A stretch of 64,000 bases of DNA from Candidatus Avelusimicrobium bubulum (lineage in GTDB: Bacteria; Elusimicrobiota; Elusimicrobia; Elusimicrobiales; Elusimicrobiaceae), in assembly GCA_902798835.1 (NCBI GenBank), contig CADBYN010000004.1, positions 1 to 64,000 of the forward strand. The letters are read 5' to 3'. A model generated the notes under the pieces. It had not been told where the DNA came from, searched no databases, and saw nothing but the letters and a program-made list of their open reading frames with translations. Shown piece after piece: positions 41,145 through 50,140 of the stretch (positions are counted from its first letter, which is position 1; each line of letters begins with the position of its first letter). A program made the translations under genes and the position numbers.

Positions 41145-41672
41145 TTATCCCTCTGTATCATCTACCACAGGCATATTCAAAGAATTACAAACTTTCCCGC
41201 CAAATTCGGTATTGTACCAACAAGTCCACCCTCCGGGGATGGCGGACTCACCCTCGGGATAATTTTGGTATCTCCAAATGCGGTACTGCGCGTTTGGAAA
41301 GCAATTTTCACGTGCTTTGCCGGTATCATGCCCCGGGCAATACATCAGTTGCACTCCTTCGGGTCCGTTCATATCAAACACAAAACCGTTACCACAATAA
41401 TATTCATTGGTCGTTCCCCACTCATTGGTACGAGGCGCACATGCGGAAGGCATAGTAATATCCATATCATTGGCTAAATTGTTATACGGATATTCGCCAT
41501 GTTCCAAGTAATAAACTTCCTTGGCATTAGCAATCGAATCCATCAGCGGCAGGTAAGCGCTCGCCCGCGATTTGGCTACCGCCTTCTGGTATTGCGGCAA
41601 GGCAATCGCCGCCAGAATACCGATGATCAACACCACAACTAACAACTCAATTAATGTGAACCCTTTATGCAT
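41145..41672 (-). CDS. Type IV prepilin / pseudopilin
   Basis: 175 residues. Leader MHKG, cleavage before Phe5, then FTLIELLVVVLIIGILAAIA and LPQYQKAVAKSR, the N-terminal helix of type IV pilins. The C-terminal domain carries eight cysteines (for example CAPRTNEW, YYCGNG, YCPGHD, CFPN, WTCWY, VCNSLN), so several disulfides are likely. The N-terminal 35 residues are almost identical to the prepilin at 39055..39690, while the rest differs. This is the typical pattern of a large pseudopilin family with one conserved helix and varying heads. AAGGAG ribosome site. Confidence 0.92.
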   Translation of the reverse strand: MHKGFTLIELLVVVLIIGILAAIALPQYQKAVAKSRASAYLPLMDSIANAKEVYYLEHGEYPYNNLANDMDITMPSACAPRTNEWGTTNEYYCGNGFVFDMNGPEGVQLMYCPGHDTGKARENCFPNAQYRIWRYQNYPEGESAIPGGWTCWYNTEFGGKVCNSLNMPVVDDTEG

Positions 41673-41902
41673 AACAATCTCCTTCGCTTATAAATATAAA
41701 TGGGAAACTCCCTATTGTAAGTCTAAAACTTTCCGACAAAATTTCAAGTGTTTTTTGAAAAATCTTCTTGACAAAAAAGGGCCGCTGCTTTTCCCTAACC
41801 CCTTGCGCGAACAAAGGAGGAATACTGGCAACACGCGCCCGGAGGGCGGAGGTATCCGACTGCGTGCGCAACAAAGTATTACACCAAATTGCGCAGAAAA
41901 AG
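41673..41902 (-). other. Non-coding gap between prepilin and tRNA-Arg
   Basis: 230 bp. On the minus strand a weak promoter for the prepilin (TTGAAA, 16 nt, TAGACT; around 41725-41752) may be present. A GC-rich stretch near 41820-41870 can fold imperfectly. I see no convincing gene. Confidence 0.4.
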
Positions 41903-41975
41903 TGCCCCGCATGGGATTCGAACCCGTATCACCGGTTCCGAAGACCGGTACTCTATCCAGTTGAGCTAACGGGGC
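41903..41975 (-). tRNA. tRNA-Arg (anticodon TCG)
   Basis: Cloverleaf on the minus strand: acceptor GCCCCGT with GCGGGGC, D-arm AGCTCAACTGGATAGAG, anticodon stem CCGGT/ACCGG with loop CTTCGGA (anticodon TCG after T33), and T-loop TTCGAAT. The discriminator base is A. CCA is not encoded. Confidence 0.93.
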
Positions 41976-42027
41976 ATACCTGTATTGTACCAATTTATAC
42001 TCCCACGCGCTTACATTATTTTCCCGC

Positions 42028-42057
42028 TTGAAAAACCGAGTATGTTTTTATTACAAT
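42028..42057 (+). promoter_or_regulatory. Promoter for CpXC-cca operon, near-leaderless
   Basis: TTGAAA (42028-42033), 18-nt spacer, TACAAT (42052-42057). The start codon at 42065 lies 7 nt after the -10, where transcription should begin, so the message is probably leaderless; no ribosome site is seen. Confidence 0.65.
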
Positions 42058-42064
42058 ACTGCAT

Positions 42065-42709
42065 ATGAGATCCCTTCAAAATGAAGCCAGCGCGCACTGC
42101 CCAAACGGGTGCGAAGAATTTGACGTAACCTATTGGTCACTCGTGCGCGGCGATGAAAATGACGATTTAAAAGATGCTATTTTAGGCGGCGAACTTAACT
42201 TAGTGCGCTGCCCGGAGTGCGGCACGTATTTTCATCACGATGGCGAAATTATCTATTTTGATGCACCGGCCGAGCTGCTTACGTTCGTGTTTTCCCCCAA
42301 AGACAAAGCGCGCGCGCAAGAGTTGACCGACAAAATCGAACATGATTACGAAGTGATCAAAAATTCCCTTTTAAAAGAGTTGCATTTAGACTATCCCCCC
42401 CTCTGTGTATTCGGGTTGGAGGAGTTGCAACATTTATTACATCACGAGGAGGAGTTAACCTCCGAATCGGAAGTAATTGCGGCAGCGTCGGCCTCGCAAG
42501 GTTTTGAAGTTTTACGCTTAAAACCCTCCTACGCCCGCAAACACCACTTTCCGCTCTACATACCTGCTCCGTCGGTAAAAAAGCCTACGGCTAACGACTA
42601 TGCCGTGGCCGCAGCCAAGATACTTAAAAGCGGGCTGAACTCGCCCTTGCTTTTAAATTTCAAAGACCACATGAGCCAAACGGATGCTAAAGTTCCGGTA
42701 TTATTATGA
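42065..42709 (+). CDS. CpXC-domain protein
   Basis: 214 residues. The N-terminal CpXC zinc-finger-like domain is recognised by CPNGCEEF near the start, an aromatic VTYWSLVRGDEN, the block AILGGELNLVRCPECGTYFH, and IIYFDAPAELLTFVFSP. Four cysteines in two pairs probably hold a metal. The rest is helical and without recognised domain. Function of the family is not known. The gene ends in a 4-nt overlap with cca, so it may serve in RNA metabolism, but this is only context. Confidence 0.85.
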   Translation: MRSLQNEASAHCPNGCEEFDVTYWSLVRGDENDDLKDAILGGELNLVRCPECGTYFHHDGEIIYFDAPAELLTFVFSPKDKARAQELTDKIEHDYEVIKNSLLKELHLDYPPLCVFGLEELQHLLHHEEELTSESEVIAAASASQGFEVLRLKPSYARKHHFPLYIPAPSVKKPTANDYAVAAAKILKSGLNSPLLLNFKDHMSQTDAKVPVLL

Positions 42710-43818
42710 GCGAAATTATCCCTGAAAAATATCACGATCTACTATTATCCATCGGTGCCTATGCCCAAAAATTAGGCTTGCGCGCCTGGGTGGTGGGCGG
42801 TGCCGTGCGCGATTTTTACCTTGGGCGTGACACGGTAGACATTGACCTCACCTTTGACGGAACGCAGGAATCTGTTGCCAACTTTTGCATTAAGATGTGG
42901 GGTGGCACCAAGCGCAAGTTTTCTAAATTCGGCGTATATAAGGTAAATTTAGATAACGGCTTGCACCTGGATTTGGCGCGTCTGCGGCATGAAACGTACG
43001 CCTTCCCGGGAGCCTTGCCCGAAGTATTTTTCACTAAAGACGTCAAACAAGATTTGTTCCGCCGGGATTTTACCGTCAATGCGTGGGCACTTTCTATCCT
43101 GCCTGAGAGCTTCGGCAAAAGTGTAGACCCGTATGGAGCCAAAAAAGATATTGATGCCGGGTTGGTGCGCGTGCTGCACGAAAAAAGTTTTCTCGATGAT
43201 CCCACCCGTATGTTGCGCGGGTTGCGTTTTGCCGGACGTTTCGGTTGGAAAGCCGCGCCTAAAACCAAACAACTTTTTTTGGAGGCCGACCGCGAACAAG
43301 CACTTTTGTTAATTTCGCGCGAACGCTTTAGCCAAGAATTTTTAAAAGTGCTGGCCGAAGAAAAAATCAAAGCCGTGTTCAACTATCTCATTGAATTTGA
43401 TTTATTAAAATTCGCCTGGCCGAGTTTAACTTGGCACGCGGGCCTAACCAAACTGTCCGCCCCCGAAGAACGCCTGGGGCTCTTGGTTTGCGCGCTGGGG
43501 GAAAACGGGGATGAATTCTTGCACAGTTTACACCCGAGCAAAGAGCTCTCCCGTGTGATTAAGGAAATTTCGCGCGTAGCCGAAGAACACTTAACGCCGC
43601 TTATCGCGCTGAGTGATTTTCAACGCCGCGTATTAAATACGTTCTTCCCCAAATTACCGCCGCAGGCGTTGGGCCCTTGCGTGCTCAGGGGGCAGGATCT
43701 AAAAGATTTAGGTGTCTACGGACGCAGCATTTCCAACTTGTTGGTTACGGTGCGCAAAGCGCAATGGGAAGGAAAAATTACTACGCGCGAAGAAGCTCTC
43801 AAATTGCTCCATCTGTAA
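42706..43818 (+). CDS. cca: CCA-adding enzyme / poly(A) polymerase family nucleotidyltransferase
   Basis: 370 residues of the class II nucleotidyltransferase superfamily. The catalytic motif is LRAWVVGGAVRDFYLGRD with DIDLTF following, then RRDFTVNAWAL and RVLHEKSFLDDPTRMLRGLR, which together are the head and neck domains. It adds or repairs the 3' CCA of tRNA or polyadenylates RNA; sequence alone cannot separate the two. The adjacent tRNA-Arg and tRNA-Arg(CCT) genes lack encoded CCA, so such an enzyme is needed. A terminator follows at 43844. Confidence 0.9.
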   Translation: MSEIIPEKYHDLLLSIGAYAQKLGLRAWVVGGAVRDFYLGRDTVDIDLTFDGTQESVANFCIKMWGGTKRKFSKFGVYKVNLDNGLHLDLARLRHETYAFPGALPEVFFTKDVKQDLFRRDFTVNAWALSILPESFGKSVDPYGAKKDIDAGLVRVLHEKSFLDDPTRMLRGLRFAGRFGWKAAPKTKQLFLEADREQALLLISRERFSQEFLKVLAEEKIKAVFNYLIEFDLLKFAWPSLTWHAGLTKLSAPEERLGLLVCALGENGDEFLHSLHPSKELSRVIKEISRVAEEHLTPLIALSDFQRRVLNTFFPKLPPQALGPCVLRGQDLKDLGVYGRSISNLLVTVRKAQWEGKITTREEALKLLHL

Positions 43819-43843
43819 TATCCGCCAAGACAAGATATAAAAT

Positions 43844-43873
43844 CCCCTCGTTTTACAACGAGGGGGTCTTTTC
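43844..43873 (+). terminator. Bidirectional terminator after cca
   Basis: CCCCTCGTT-TTAC-AACGAGGGG, a 9-bp perfect stem with tetraloop (43844-43865) and TCTTTTCT after it. On the minus strand the stem is followed by ATTTTAT, so it can also stop leftward transcripts. Confidence 0.85.
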
Positions 43874-43891
43874 TGATTTAACCATTTTATA

Positions 43892-43952
43892 TTAGTTGGC
43901 ACTAATTCAAATGTGTTATATACAAGATAACTAATTTAAATTAGTTTGTCAA
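43892..43952 (-). promoter_or_regulatory. Orphan promoter with palindromic operators
   Basis: Minus strand: TTGACA (43952-43947), 17-nt spacer, TATCTT (43929-43924). The 18-bp perfect palindrome AACTAATTTAAATTAGTT (43929-43946) fills the spacer. A second dyad TTAGT-TGGC-ACTAA lies at 43892-43905, downstream of the predicted start. No gene follows before the bidirectional terminator at 43844-43865, so a transcript of about 75 nt would result. Confidence 0.5.
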
Positions 43953-44019
43953 GTATTTTTTGAAATTTTTTCAATTCTCTGTTTTTTTCGACGGGAACAA
44001 TTTACAGTTCACATGTTGT
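43953..44019. other. A+T-rich gap between convergent units
   Basis: Together with the operator region, the 200 bp between cca and the membrane protein at 44020 are A+T-rich. I find no gene; only a T-rich run at 43962-43990 that could aid termination. Confidence 0.4.
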
Positions 44020-44445
44020 TTATCGGGATGTTTTTAGGCGGAAGTAGAAAAACAAATAAGCGGCGCCGGCCATTTGCAAGGTAAAACCCAACGCCACAAA
44101 CACGTACTGATATACTTTAAGTGATTCAATCGACGGCGAAAACAACCAATAATACGTATGCCCGATCGCTTGCAAAAGCGGGGTGAAAATAAAATCTACC
44201 GTCGTAAGTAGAGCGATGATTCCCTGTAAAACAGTAAGGGCAGAGACATATTTTTCTTCAAGCAAAATAAAAACCACTTGCCCCACGTATAAGATCAAAT
44301 ATCCCAAATGCAGCCGAAACAGCACCGGGTCCGTGAGCAAATCGTGCGCTATGAGCCACAAGTTAATCAGCGTCCCCAATACGCAAAACGCCCATATCAA
44401 TTGCACAAAAAGTGGGAAATGTAAGAAACGGGATAACGATTTCAT
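44020..44445 (-). CDS. Small four-helix membrane protein (141 aa)
   Basis: No family recognised. Four membrane segments are visible (about 12-32, 42-62, 68-90 and 112-134) with short loops, a basic N-terminus (MKSLSRFLHF) and a basic tail (FRLKTSR). The gene follows the ddl stop by 3 bp and so is the last gene of the murA-folC-ddl operon. A role in the cell envelope is possible by context only. Confidence 0.75.
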   Translation of the reverse strand: MKSLSRFLHFPLFVQLIWAFCVLGTLINLWLIAHDLLTDPVLFRLHLGYLILYVGQVVFILLEEKYVSALTVLQGIIALLTTVDFIFTPLLQAIGHTYYWLFSPSIESLKVYQYVFVALGFTLQMAGAAYLFFYFRLKTSR

Positions 44446-44448
44446 AGT

Positions 44449-45519
44449 TTACCGTGACGTAACTAAACTTTGTTTTTGGCGATACGCTTGCCGGGCCAGT
44501 TCAATGAGTTCGTCCAAAATTTGCTCGTAGTGCACGCCGCTGGCTTCAAAAAGTTGCGGAAACAGGCTCGTTTCACTCATTCCGGGAATGGTATTAATTT
44601 CAGACATGTAATACTTGCCCGAAGCATCCATCAAAAAATCTACGCGCGCCAGGCCGTGGCCTTGCAGCTGGCGAAATAACGCCCGTGTATCGCGGCGCAT
44701 GGCTTGCTGCGTTTGTGCCGGGATTTTGGCGGGCACCTCTGTTTCGCATCCGCCGGCAACTACATATTTTGCGTTATAGTCAAAAAACTCCCCGGCTACG
44801 GTACGCAATTCTCCGCACGCCGAAGTTACCACGTGATTGTCCTGTCCATACACGGCACAAAAGATCTCCCGGGCGTGGTCTACCCCTTGTTCTATCAGCA
44901 CATCGGTATCAAATGTAAGGGCCGTTTGGATAGCCGGGTCTAATTGGTCCATGCGGGTCACTTTGCTCACCCCCACCGAAGAGCCCAAACGTACCGGTTT
45001 TACAAATACCGGCAACCGTTCTTGCACCCAAGCCGCCAAGGCTGCTTTATCGTACGGCTCGTGGCGCGAAACTCTTTGATAAGGCGTAATGGGGATACCG
45101 GCTTTCTGGGCTAAAAGTTTGGTAAGTTCTTTATCCATCCCCACCGCCGAGGTCAGCACCCCGCACCCCACATACGGAACTTGGAGCGTTTCTAAAAATC
45201 CTTGCAGCGTACCGTCTTCACAGTTGGTGCCGTGTACTACCGGAAACACCACATCGGCCTTGACGCAAAAAGAGCCATCTAGCGCCTGGAACGTTTTGTC
45301 TGGGCACAATACCGGGGTTATCGCAATATCCTCGGGCGTTTGCGGCCCGCAGGTTTTTTGTAAAAACCAGTATCCCTCTTTGCTGATAAACACCGGATAA
45401 ATTTGATATTTGGCGGTTTGCGCGGCCAACACGCGGCACACGGTTTGCGCACTATGCACAGACACTTCGTGCTCGGTTGATTTTCCGCCGTACAAGACGA
45501 TTACTTTAGTAGCAGACAT
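44449..45519 (-). CDS. ddl: D-alanine-D-alanine ligase
   Basis: About 356 residues from the ATG giving MSATKVIVLYGGKSTEHEVS; a TTG two codons further up is less likely. The family marks are GGKSTEHEVSVHSA, HGTNCEDGTLQGFLE, the ATP-grasp block VFVKPVRLGSSVGVSKV and the metal-binding DFLMDASGKYYMSEINTIPG. The enzyme joins two D-Ala for the peptidoglycan stem peptide and belongs with murA in the same operon. Its SD is weak, but the ATG is 7 bp after the preceding stop. Confidence 0.96.
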   Translation of the reverse strand: MSATKVIVLYGGKSTEHEVSVHSAQTVCRVLAAQTAKYQIYPVFISKEGYWFLQKTCGPQTPEDIAITPVLCPDKTFQALDGSFCVKADVVFPVVHGTNCEDGTLQGFLETLQVPYVGCGVLTSAVGMDKELTKLLAQKAGIPITPYQRVSRHEPYDKAALAAWVQERLPVFVKPVRLGSSVGVSKVTRMDQLDPAIQTALTFDTDVLIEQGVDHAREIFCAVYGQDNHVVTSACGELRTVAGEFFDYNAKYVVAGGCETEVPAKIPAQTQQAMRRDTRALFRQLQGHGLARVDFLMDASGKYYMSEINTIPGMSETSLFPQLFEASGVHYEQILDELIELARQAYRQKQSLVTSR

Positions 45520-45525
45520 ATACAA

Positions 45526-47583
45526 TTATCGGTCTTCCCGGAAGATAGACCATTTCATCCGCCCGATGAAACTATTGGTTTTTTCCAAAAAGTCTTCGTC
45601 GTCAAACAAAGGCTCCGCAACGGGCGAGGTAGTCACTTTAATTTCCGGTAAATCTTTTGAACTTTGGATGTGTGTGTTGGGAGGCGCGGGAACTACCCGG
45701 CGCGTGGAAACGACTTCCCAATCTTCCTCTTGGCGCGCGGACGAAAGCACCATTTTGCGGCCTAATGAATGTAAAACCGGGGCTGCAGGGCGACGCAAGG
45801 GCGGCGCAGGTTGTACGGATGCGCGTTGGCCTTGTTCCATGCCTTCTTGTGCACGTTGCTGGGCCTGTTTTTGGTGATGTTCTTGCACCACGCGGGCCGC
45901 CAGCAGCGCCGCGCTTTGGGTGCGCAGTTGTTGATTTTCTTGCTCTAGCGTTTGGGCTTGAGTCTGCAAGGTATCGTGCTCATCGGACAGGATTTTCTTT
46001 TCTTGCGACAATTTTTCAACTTGCGCATGCAACGTCTTTAATTCTTCGCTTTGATGAGAAAAAGCGTCTTGCTCCGTGCTTAATTGTTCAATATGGCTCT
46101 TTAAAGAGGCGGTTTCCCCTTCTAAGGCTTGCGTGCGTTGGGAAAGTGTTACATTATGCGTGACTAATTGTTCATTGTGCTGCACCAAGCTTGCGTTACG
46201 CTGCGTCAATTCCGCATTGTCGTGCGACAGTTCCTCGTTATTTTGGGATAGGTCACGATTGGTCTGCGTTAACTCTTCGTTATGTTGCGTTAACGTCTCA
46301 TTATTTTGCAGCAGTTCGGTATTGGCACGGGTCAATTCCTCGTTATGCTGCGACAGCGTTGCATTATCTTGGGAAAGCGTGGTATTGGCTTGGGTCAGCT
46401 CCTCGTTATGCTGGTTGAGTTGCGTGTTCTGCTGGCCGAGCACTTCAATTTTTTGTTTTAGTTGGTCGATGACCGCGTCGTTTTGATTAATCTTAGTCAC
46501 TAATTGTTGGAAGTTCTTTTCCAACATTTCTTTTTCGCGGCGGATGGTTTCCAAAGACATCTGTGACTGTTCCAACTCTACCGCCAAGCGGTCGCGTTGT
46601 TCTTCCAGCACGCGCAACTGTGAAGTAAAGACGGCAAGCCGTTTGGTATGTTCCCCTGAATTCTGATTTTGCAGGGCGGCAATCGTACTGCGCACGGCAG
46701 CCAGTTCTTGTTCTTTATCTGCCAGCTGCGCTTGCAGGGCCTCTTTTTCGGCCGATGCATGTTGCAGTTTGATATTTTCCGCCTTCAAAGATTCTATTTC
46801 CTCTACCTGTTGCATACACGTATCGGACATTTCTTTAAGGCGGCTCTCTAAATTGGTTACCTTTTGCTGATATTCCTGCTTGATGGAAATAATACGCCCT
46901 TCAAAATCGAAGGATTTAAAGCGTTCTTCGGCGGCACTTAATTGGTCGCGCAAAGACAAAATTTCTTTGGCTTGATCGGCCGATTTTTTAAGCGCGTCCA
47001 TTTTCTCCTGCTGGGCCTTTTTAATTTCGCGGTCCAGCGCGCTATTGACGGCTTTTAATTGCGAGGCCTTTTGGCGCAAACTGTTAAAGCGGCGGGTTTG
47101 TTCATCCCGTTCACGCTGCAGTTGGGCTTGCGCATCTATGGTAATTGCAGCGGGTTGCGACACAGGATATACTTCCGGGAGCGGATCAAAACTGCGTTGG
47201 GTGATCGGCTCGTGGAATGAAAATGTGTTTGCTTCTTGCGTGCGGGCCAAGTTTTCTACGCTGGTGCGCAAGGTAGCAATCGTACGAGACAGATGTTCCA
47301 AAAAAGCATCCTTGTCTCTTTGGCGCTCCACCACTTCGCGGGTGCGTGCCAACTCGGTTAAAATAAGCCGGTTTTGGGTGGTAGAAGCCTCAAATTTTTC
47401 TTCTAATTCGTGAATTTTTTGTTCTAGTTTTTCAAAACTGCGCGCGTATTGCGCAGGGCGCACGGACGGCGTTGAGGAGGAAAAATCCTCCGGGGCAGCC
47501 TGGGATGGAAAAGGTTGTTCTTTAAATTTTTCTAAAAATTGCGCAATATCGTTGTTTCCGTCAAAATCTTTATCTAACGCCAT
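45526..47583 (-). CDS. Long coiled-coil protein (685 aa)
   Basis: Almost the whole chain, about residues 50-590, is predicted by eye as coiled coil: long runs of Glu, Gln, Lys, Asn and Leu with heptad spacing and no membrane segment. Residues about 385-485 consist of near-identical seven-residue units of the type HNEELTQ, ANTTLSQ, DNATLSQ, HNEELTR, which give a very regular heptad repeat. The N-terminus is acidic and the last 100 residues are Pro-rich and basic. I do not recognise a family. Its place before ddl and after folC and murA suggests a cytoskeletal or division-scaffold role, but this is inference. Confidence 0.8.
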   Translation of the reverse strand: MALDKDFDGNNDIAQFLEKFKEQPFPSQAAPEDFSSSTPSVRPAQYARSFEKLEQKIHELEEKFEASTTQNRLILTELARTREVVERQRDKDAFLEHLSRTIATLRTSVENLARTQEANTFSFHEPITQRSFDPLPEVYPVSQPAAITIDAQAQLQRERDEQTRRFNSLRQKASQLKAVNSALDREIKKAQQEKMDALKKSADQAKEILSLRDQLSAAEERFKSFDFEGRIISIKQEYQQKVTNLESRLKEMSDTCMQQVEEIESLKAENIKLQHASAEKEALQAQLADKEQELAAVRSTIAALQNQNSGEHTKRLAVFTSQLRVLEEQRDRLAVELEQSQMSLETIRREKEMLEKNFQQLVTKINQNDAVIDQLKQKIEVLGQQNTQLNQHNEELTQANTTLSQDNATLSQHNEELTRANTELLQNNETLTQHNEELTQTNRDLSQNNEELSHDNAELTQRNASLVQHNEQLVTHNVTLSQRTQALEGETASLKSHIEQLSTEQDAFSHQSEELKTLHAQVEKLSQEKKILSDEHDTLQTQAQTLEQENQQLRTQSAALLAARVVQEHHQKQAQQRAQEGMEQGQRASVQPAPPLRRPAAPVLHSLGRKMVLSSARQEEDWEVVSTRRVVPAPPNTHIQSSKDLPEIKVTTSPVAEPLFDDEDFLEKTNSFIGRMKWSIFREDR

Positions 47584-47635
47584 ATCAAATCCTCAAGAAG
47601 TCCTTACTCTATTAAACTACATTGAGAAAAGCGTG

Positions 47636-48871
47636 TCAACTGTTTAACATCCTTCGCACAGCACCCACTAAATAGAACGACCCCGCGCACAATACAACCT
47701 GCGCTTTTTGCGCTTCTTTAAGCGCGGCTTTGCAGTCCGGCTCGAAAGTGATGTTAGCGGTACGCAACAAATCTCCAAAATCTTGCTTTTGGGCTGCACG
47801 CGGGGAAGGCGGCATGCTCACAATTACGCGCGCAAAGTGCGGGGCCAACAGAGCAAGCATTTTTCTAAAATCTTTATCCTTCATAAAACCGCACAAAAGC
47901 GTTGGATTTTGCCGTGCGTAAGGCGTTTTTTGCCAAAACATGAGCAAATTTTCCACCGCTTGCGGGTTGTGTGCCCCGTCTAAAATAAAGCGCGTTTTCC
48001 CCCTTTGGATATACTCAAAACGCCCGGGCAGCCGCACGGTTTCAAATGCCTTTTTGAGTGCGTCCTCGCCTATGCCTAATTGCCGCGCGGCCTGGTAAAC
48101 AAGGCACGCATTTTGGGTCTGTTTTCCGCCCAAGAGATGCAGTTTCCACGCTACCTTACCCGCTAAGCGTAAAAGCGTAAATCCGTTTTCAAAGTCGTGT
48201 TCAATTTCATCAAACGGCTGGCCGGTTTGCACCCACATAATCGGCGCATTTTTATCTCGTGTGGTTTGCGTAATTATCTGCACCGCTTCCGGCGCAACTT
48301 CCCCGCAAAGCACCGGCACGCCGGGTTTAACAATCCCGGCTTTTTCGGCGGCAATTTGCGCCAACGTATCGCCCAAGATTTGTGTATGATCCAGCCCGAC
48401 CGAAGTAATCATAGACAATACAGGCACGCATATATTGGTGGGGTCTTTGCGCCCGCCCAGGCCGGTTTCAAGCACCACATATTCCGCTTTTTGCGTAGCA
48501 AAATAGACAAATGCCGCCGCGGTTACAAGTTCAAAAAAATTCAGCGGCTCTTGCTCTGCACCTAGCACAGCTTGCACAGATTTTTTGAAATCCTCTTGCG
48601 AAATAGCGCGCCCGTTAATTTGGATACGCTCGGTAGGACTCATTAAATGCGGCGACACAAACAACCCGGTCTTGTGCCCGGCACACGTAAGCGTGTGAGC
48701 CACAAGTGTGCACACACTCCCTTTGCCGTTGGTGCCCGCCACGTGAATAATTTTATAATTGTTTTGTGGATGATTTAAGCGAGCCAGCAGCGCTTTAAAC
48801 GCAACCAAACCCGCCCCACTGTTGCGCGCGGTGCGGGTTTGAAGTTCCCTAAACCAGTCGTTAAAATTCAT
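47636..48871 (-). CDS. folC: FolC bifunctional folylpolyglutamate/dihydrofolate synthase
   Basis: 411 residues of the Mur-ligase superfamily. P-loop IIHVAGTNGKGSVCTLVAHT, then SPHLMSPTERIQING, LETGLGGRKDPTN, TSVGLDHTQILGDTLAQIAA, EKAGIVKPG and the late DGAHNPQAVENLL. It adds glutamates to folates and makes dihydrofolate from dihydropteroate. Its start overlaps the 3' end of murA by 11 nt. Confidence 0.95.
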   Translation of the reverse strand: MNFNDWFRELQTRTARNSGAGLVAFKALLARLNHPQNNYKIIHVAGTNGKGSVCTLVAHTLTCAGHKTGLFVSPHLMSPTERIQINGRAISQEDFKKSVQAVLGAEQEPLNFFELVTAAAFVYFATQKAEYVVLETGLGGRKDPTNICVPVLSMITSVGLDHTQILGDTLAQIAAEKAGIVKPGVPVLCGEVAPEAVQIITQTTRDKNAPIMWVQTGQPFDEIEHDFENGFTLLRLAGKVAWKLHLLGGKQTQNACLVYQAARQLGIGEDALKKAFETVRLPGRFEYIQRGKTRFILDGAHNPQAVENLLMFWQKTPYARQNPTLLCGFMKDKDFRKMLALLAPHFARVIVSMPPSPRAAQKQDFGDLLRTANITFEPDCKAALKEAQKAQVVLCAGSFYLVGAVRRMLNS

Positions 48872-50132
48872 TTTTATCGGGGTTATAGCGGCGGATGGTG
48901 GCGCCTAACGCGGTTAGTTTATCTTCCAACTTTTCGTAGCCGCGGTCAATGTGATACACACGCTCGACTTCCGTTTCCCCTTCGGCACAAAGCCCCGCCA
49001 TCACCAAAGCAAACCCACCGCGCAGGTCCGATGCTTGCACGTGTGCGGCGGATAATTTTTCCACACCGGTTACGCGCGCGACGCTTTTTTCGGTATAGAT
49101 TCGCGCACCCATACGCACCAGTTCGGGCGCATGCATAAAGCGGTTTTCAAAAATATCCTCATCAATTTCCGCCGTGCCGCTACATAAACTCATCAGCGTC
49201 ATCCAGGGAGCTTGCAAGTCGGTAGCAAAGCCGGGATACGGCGCCGTGCGTACCCGCACCGGATTAATTTTCCCGTCGTAAGCGTGTACATGCACAGAGG
49301 TATCGGTTACGTCTAGAGTAAAGCCGGCTTCGCGCAAGTCGCTAAGTAAAATGGCGTTGTGCTGCGGCACACAATCTGCGACGGTGACATCTCCGCGCGT
49401 AGCGGCGGCGGCTAACATAAACGAACCCGACTCAATACGGTCGGCCACCACCGTATGTTCCGCCCCATGCAGGGCCTTTACGCCATGAACAATCAAGCGG
49501 CCTTTGTCATCGGTTTTAATCTGCGCACCCATTTTATTGAGAAATAAAATCACGTCATCCACTTCGGGCTCTTTGGCGGTATTTTCCAAAATGGTTTCGC
49601 CGGGGATGAGCGCGGCACACATTAATATATTCTGCGTAGCCCCTACGCTGGGAAAGCGTAAAATAATTTGCGCCGGACTTAATTTTTTTGCGCGGATAAT
49701 GACGTTGCCGGCTTTGATTTCGCACTGGGCGCCAAGTTGTTCAAACCCTTTTAAGTGAATATCCACCGGGCGCACGCCAATGGCACAACCGCCGGGCAGC
49801 GGAATATCGGCCTCTCCAAAGCGCGTTAAGAGCGGCCCGGCCACCCAAAAGCTGGCGCGCATTTGTTTGACCAGTTCATAAGGCAAACCGTTTTTCAAGG
49901 GACCGTTCGCTTCTACGGTAACGGTGTTATTTTGATACGTAATTTTCTTACCCAAATATTCCAAAATTTTAAGTGTCGTGCGCACATCACGCAAGTTGGG
50001 CACGCGGCGCAAGACACATTTCTCGTCGGTAAGTAACGTGGCCACCAAAATAGGCAGCGCGGCATTTTTACTGCCGCTGATGTGTACCGTACCGTTTAAT
50101 TTTTTCCCGCCGTTAATTAAAAATCGATCCAT
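48861..50132 (-). CDS. murA: UDP-N-acetylglucosamine enolpyruvyl transferase MurA
   Basis: 423 residues. The opening INGGKKLNGTVHISGSKNAA with its Lys-Asn pair, the RLPGGCAIGVRPVDIHLKGF-type loop (here PLPGGCAIGVRPVDIH) with the active-site Cys, and the late MTLMSLCSGTA and ENRFMHAPELVRMGA are those of MurA. It starts peptidoglycan synthesis by moving enolpyruvate from PEP to UDP-GlcNAc. The Cys is the fosfomycin target, so the cell should be fosfomycin-sensitive at this step. Confidence 0.96.
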   Translation of the reverse strand: MDRFLINGGKKLNGTVHISGSKNAALPILVATLLTDEKCVLRRVPNLRDVRTTLKILEYLGKKITYQNNTVTVEANGPLKNGLPYELVKQMRASFWVAGPLLTRFGEADIPLPGGCAIGVRPVDIHLKGFEQLGAQCEIKAGNVIIRAKKLSPAQIILRFPSVGATQNILMCAALIPGETILENTAKEPEVDDVILFLNKMGAQIKTDDKGRLIVHGVKALHGAEHTVVADRIESGSFMLAAAATRGDVTVADCVPQHNAILLSDLREAGFTLDVTDTSVHVHAYDGKINPVRVRTAPYPGFATDLQAPWMTLMSLCSGTAEIDEDIFENRFMHAPELVRMGARIYTEKSVARVTGVEKLSAAHVQASDLRGGFALVMAGLCAEGETEVERVYHIDRGYEKLEDKLTALGATIRRYNPDKNEF

Positions 50133-50140
50133 AAATTCTC

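Noticed and set aside
43708-43902. Small minus-strand gene behind the orphan promoter
   Set aside because: It starts with GTG without ribosome site, runs through the terminator hairpin and lies antisense to the end of cca.
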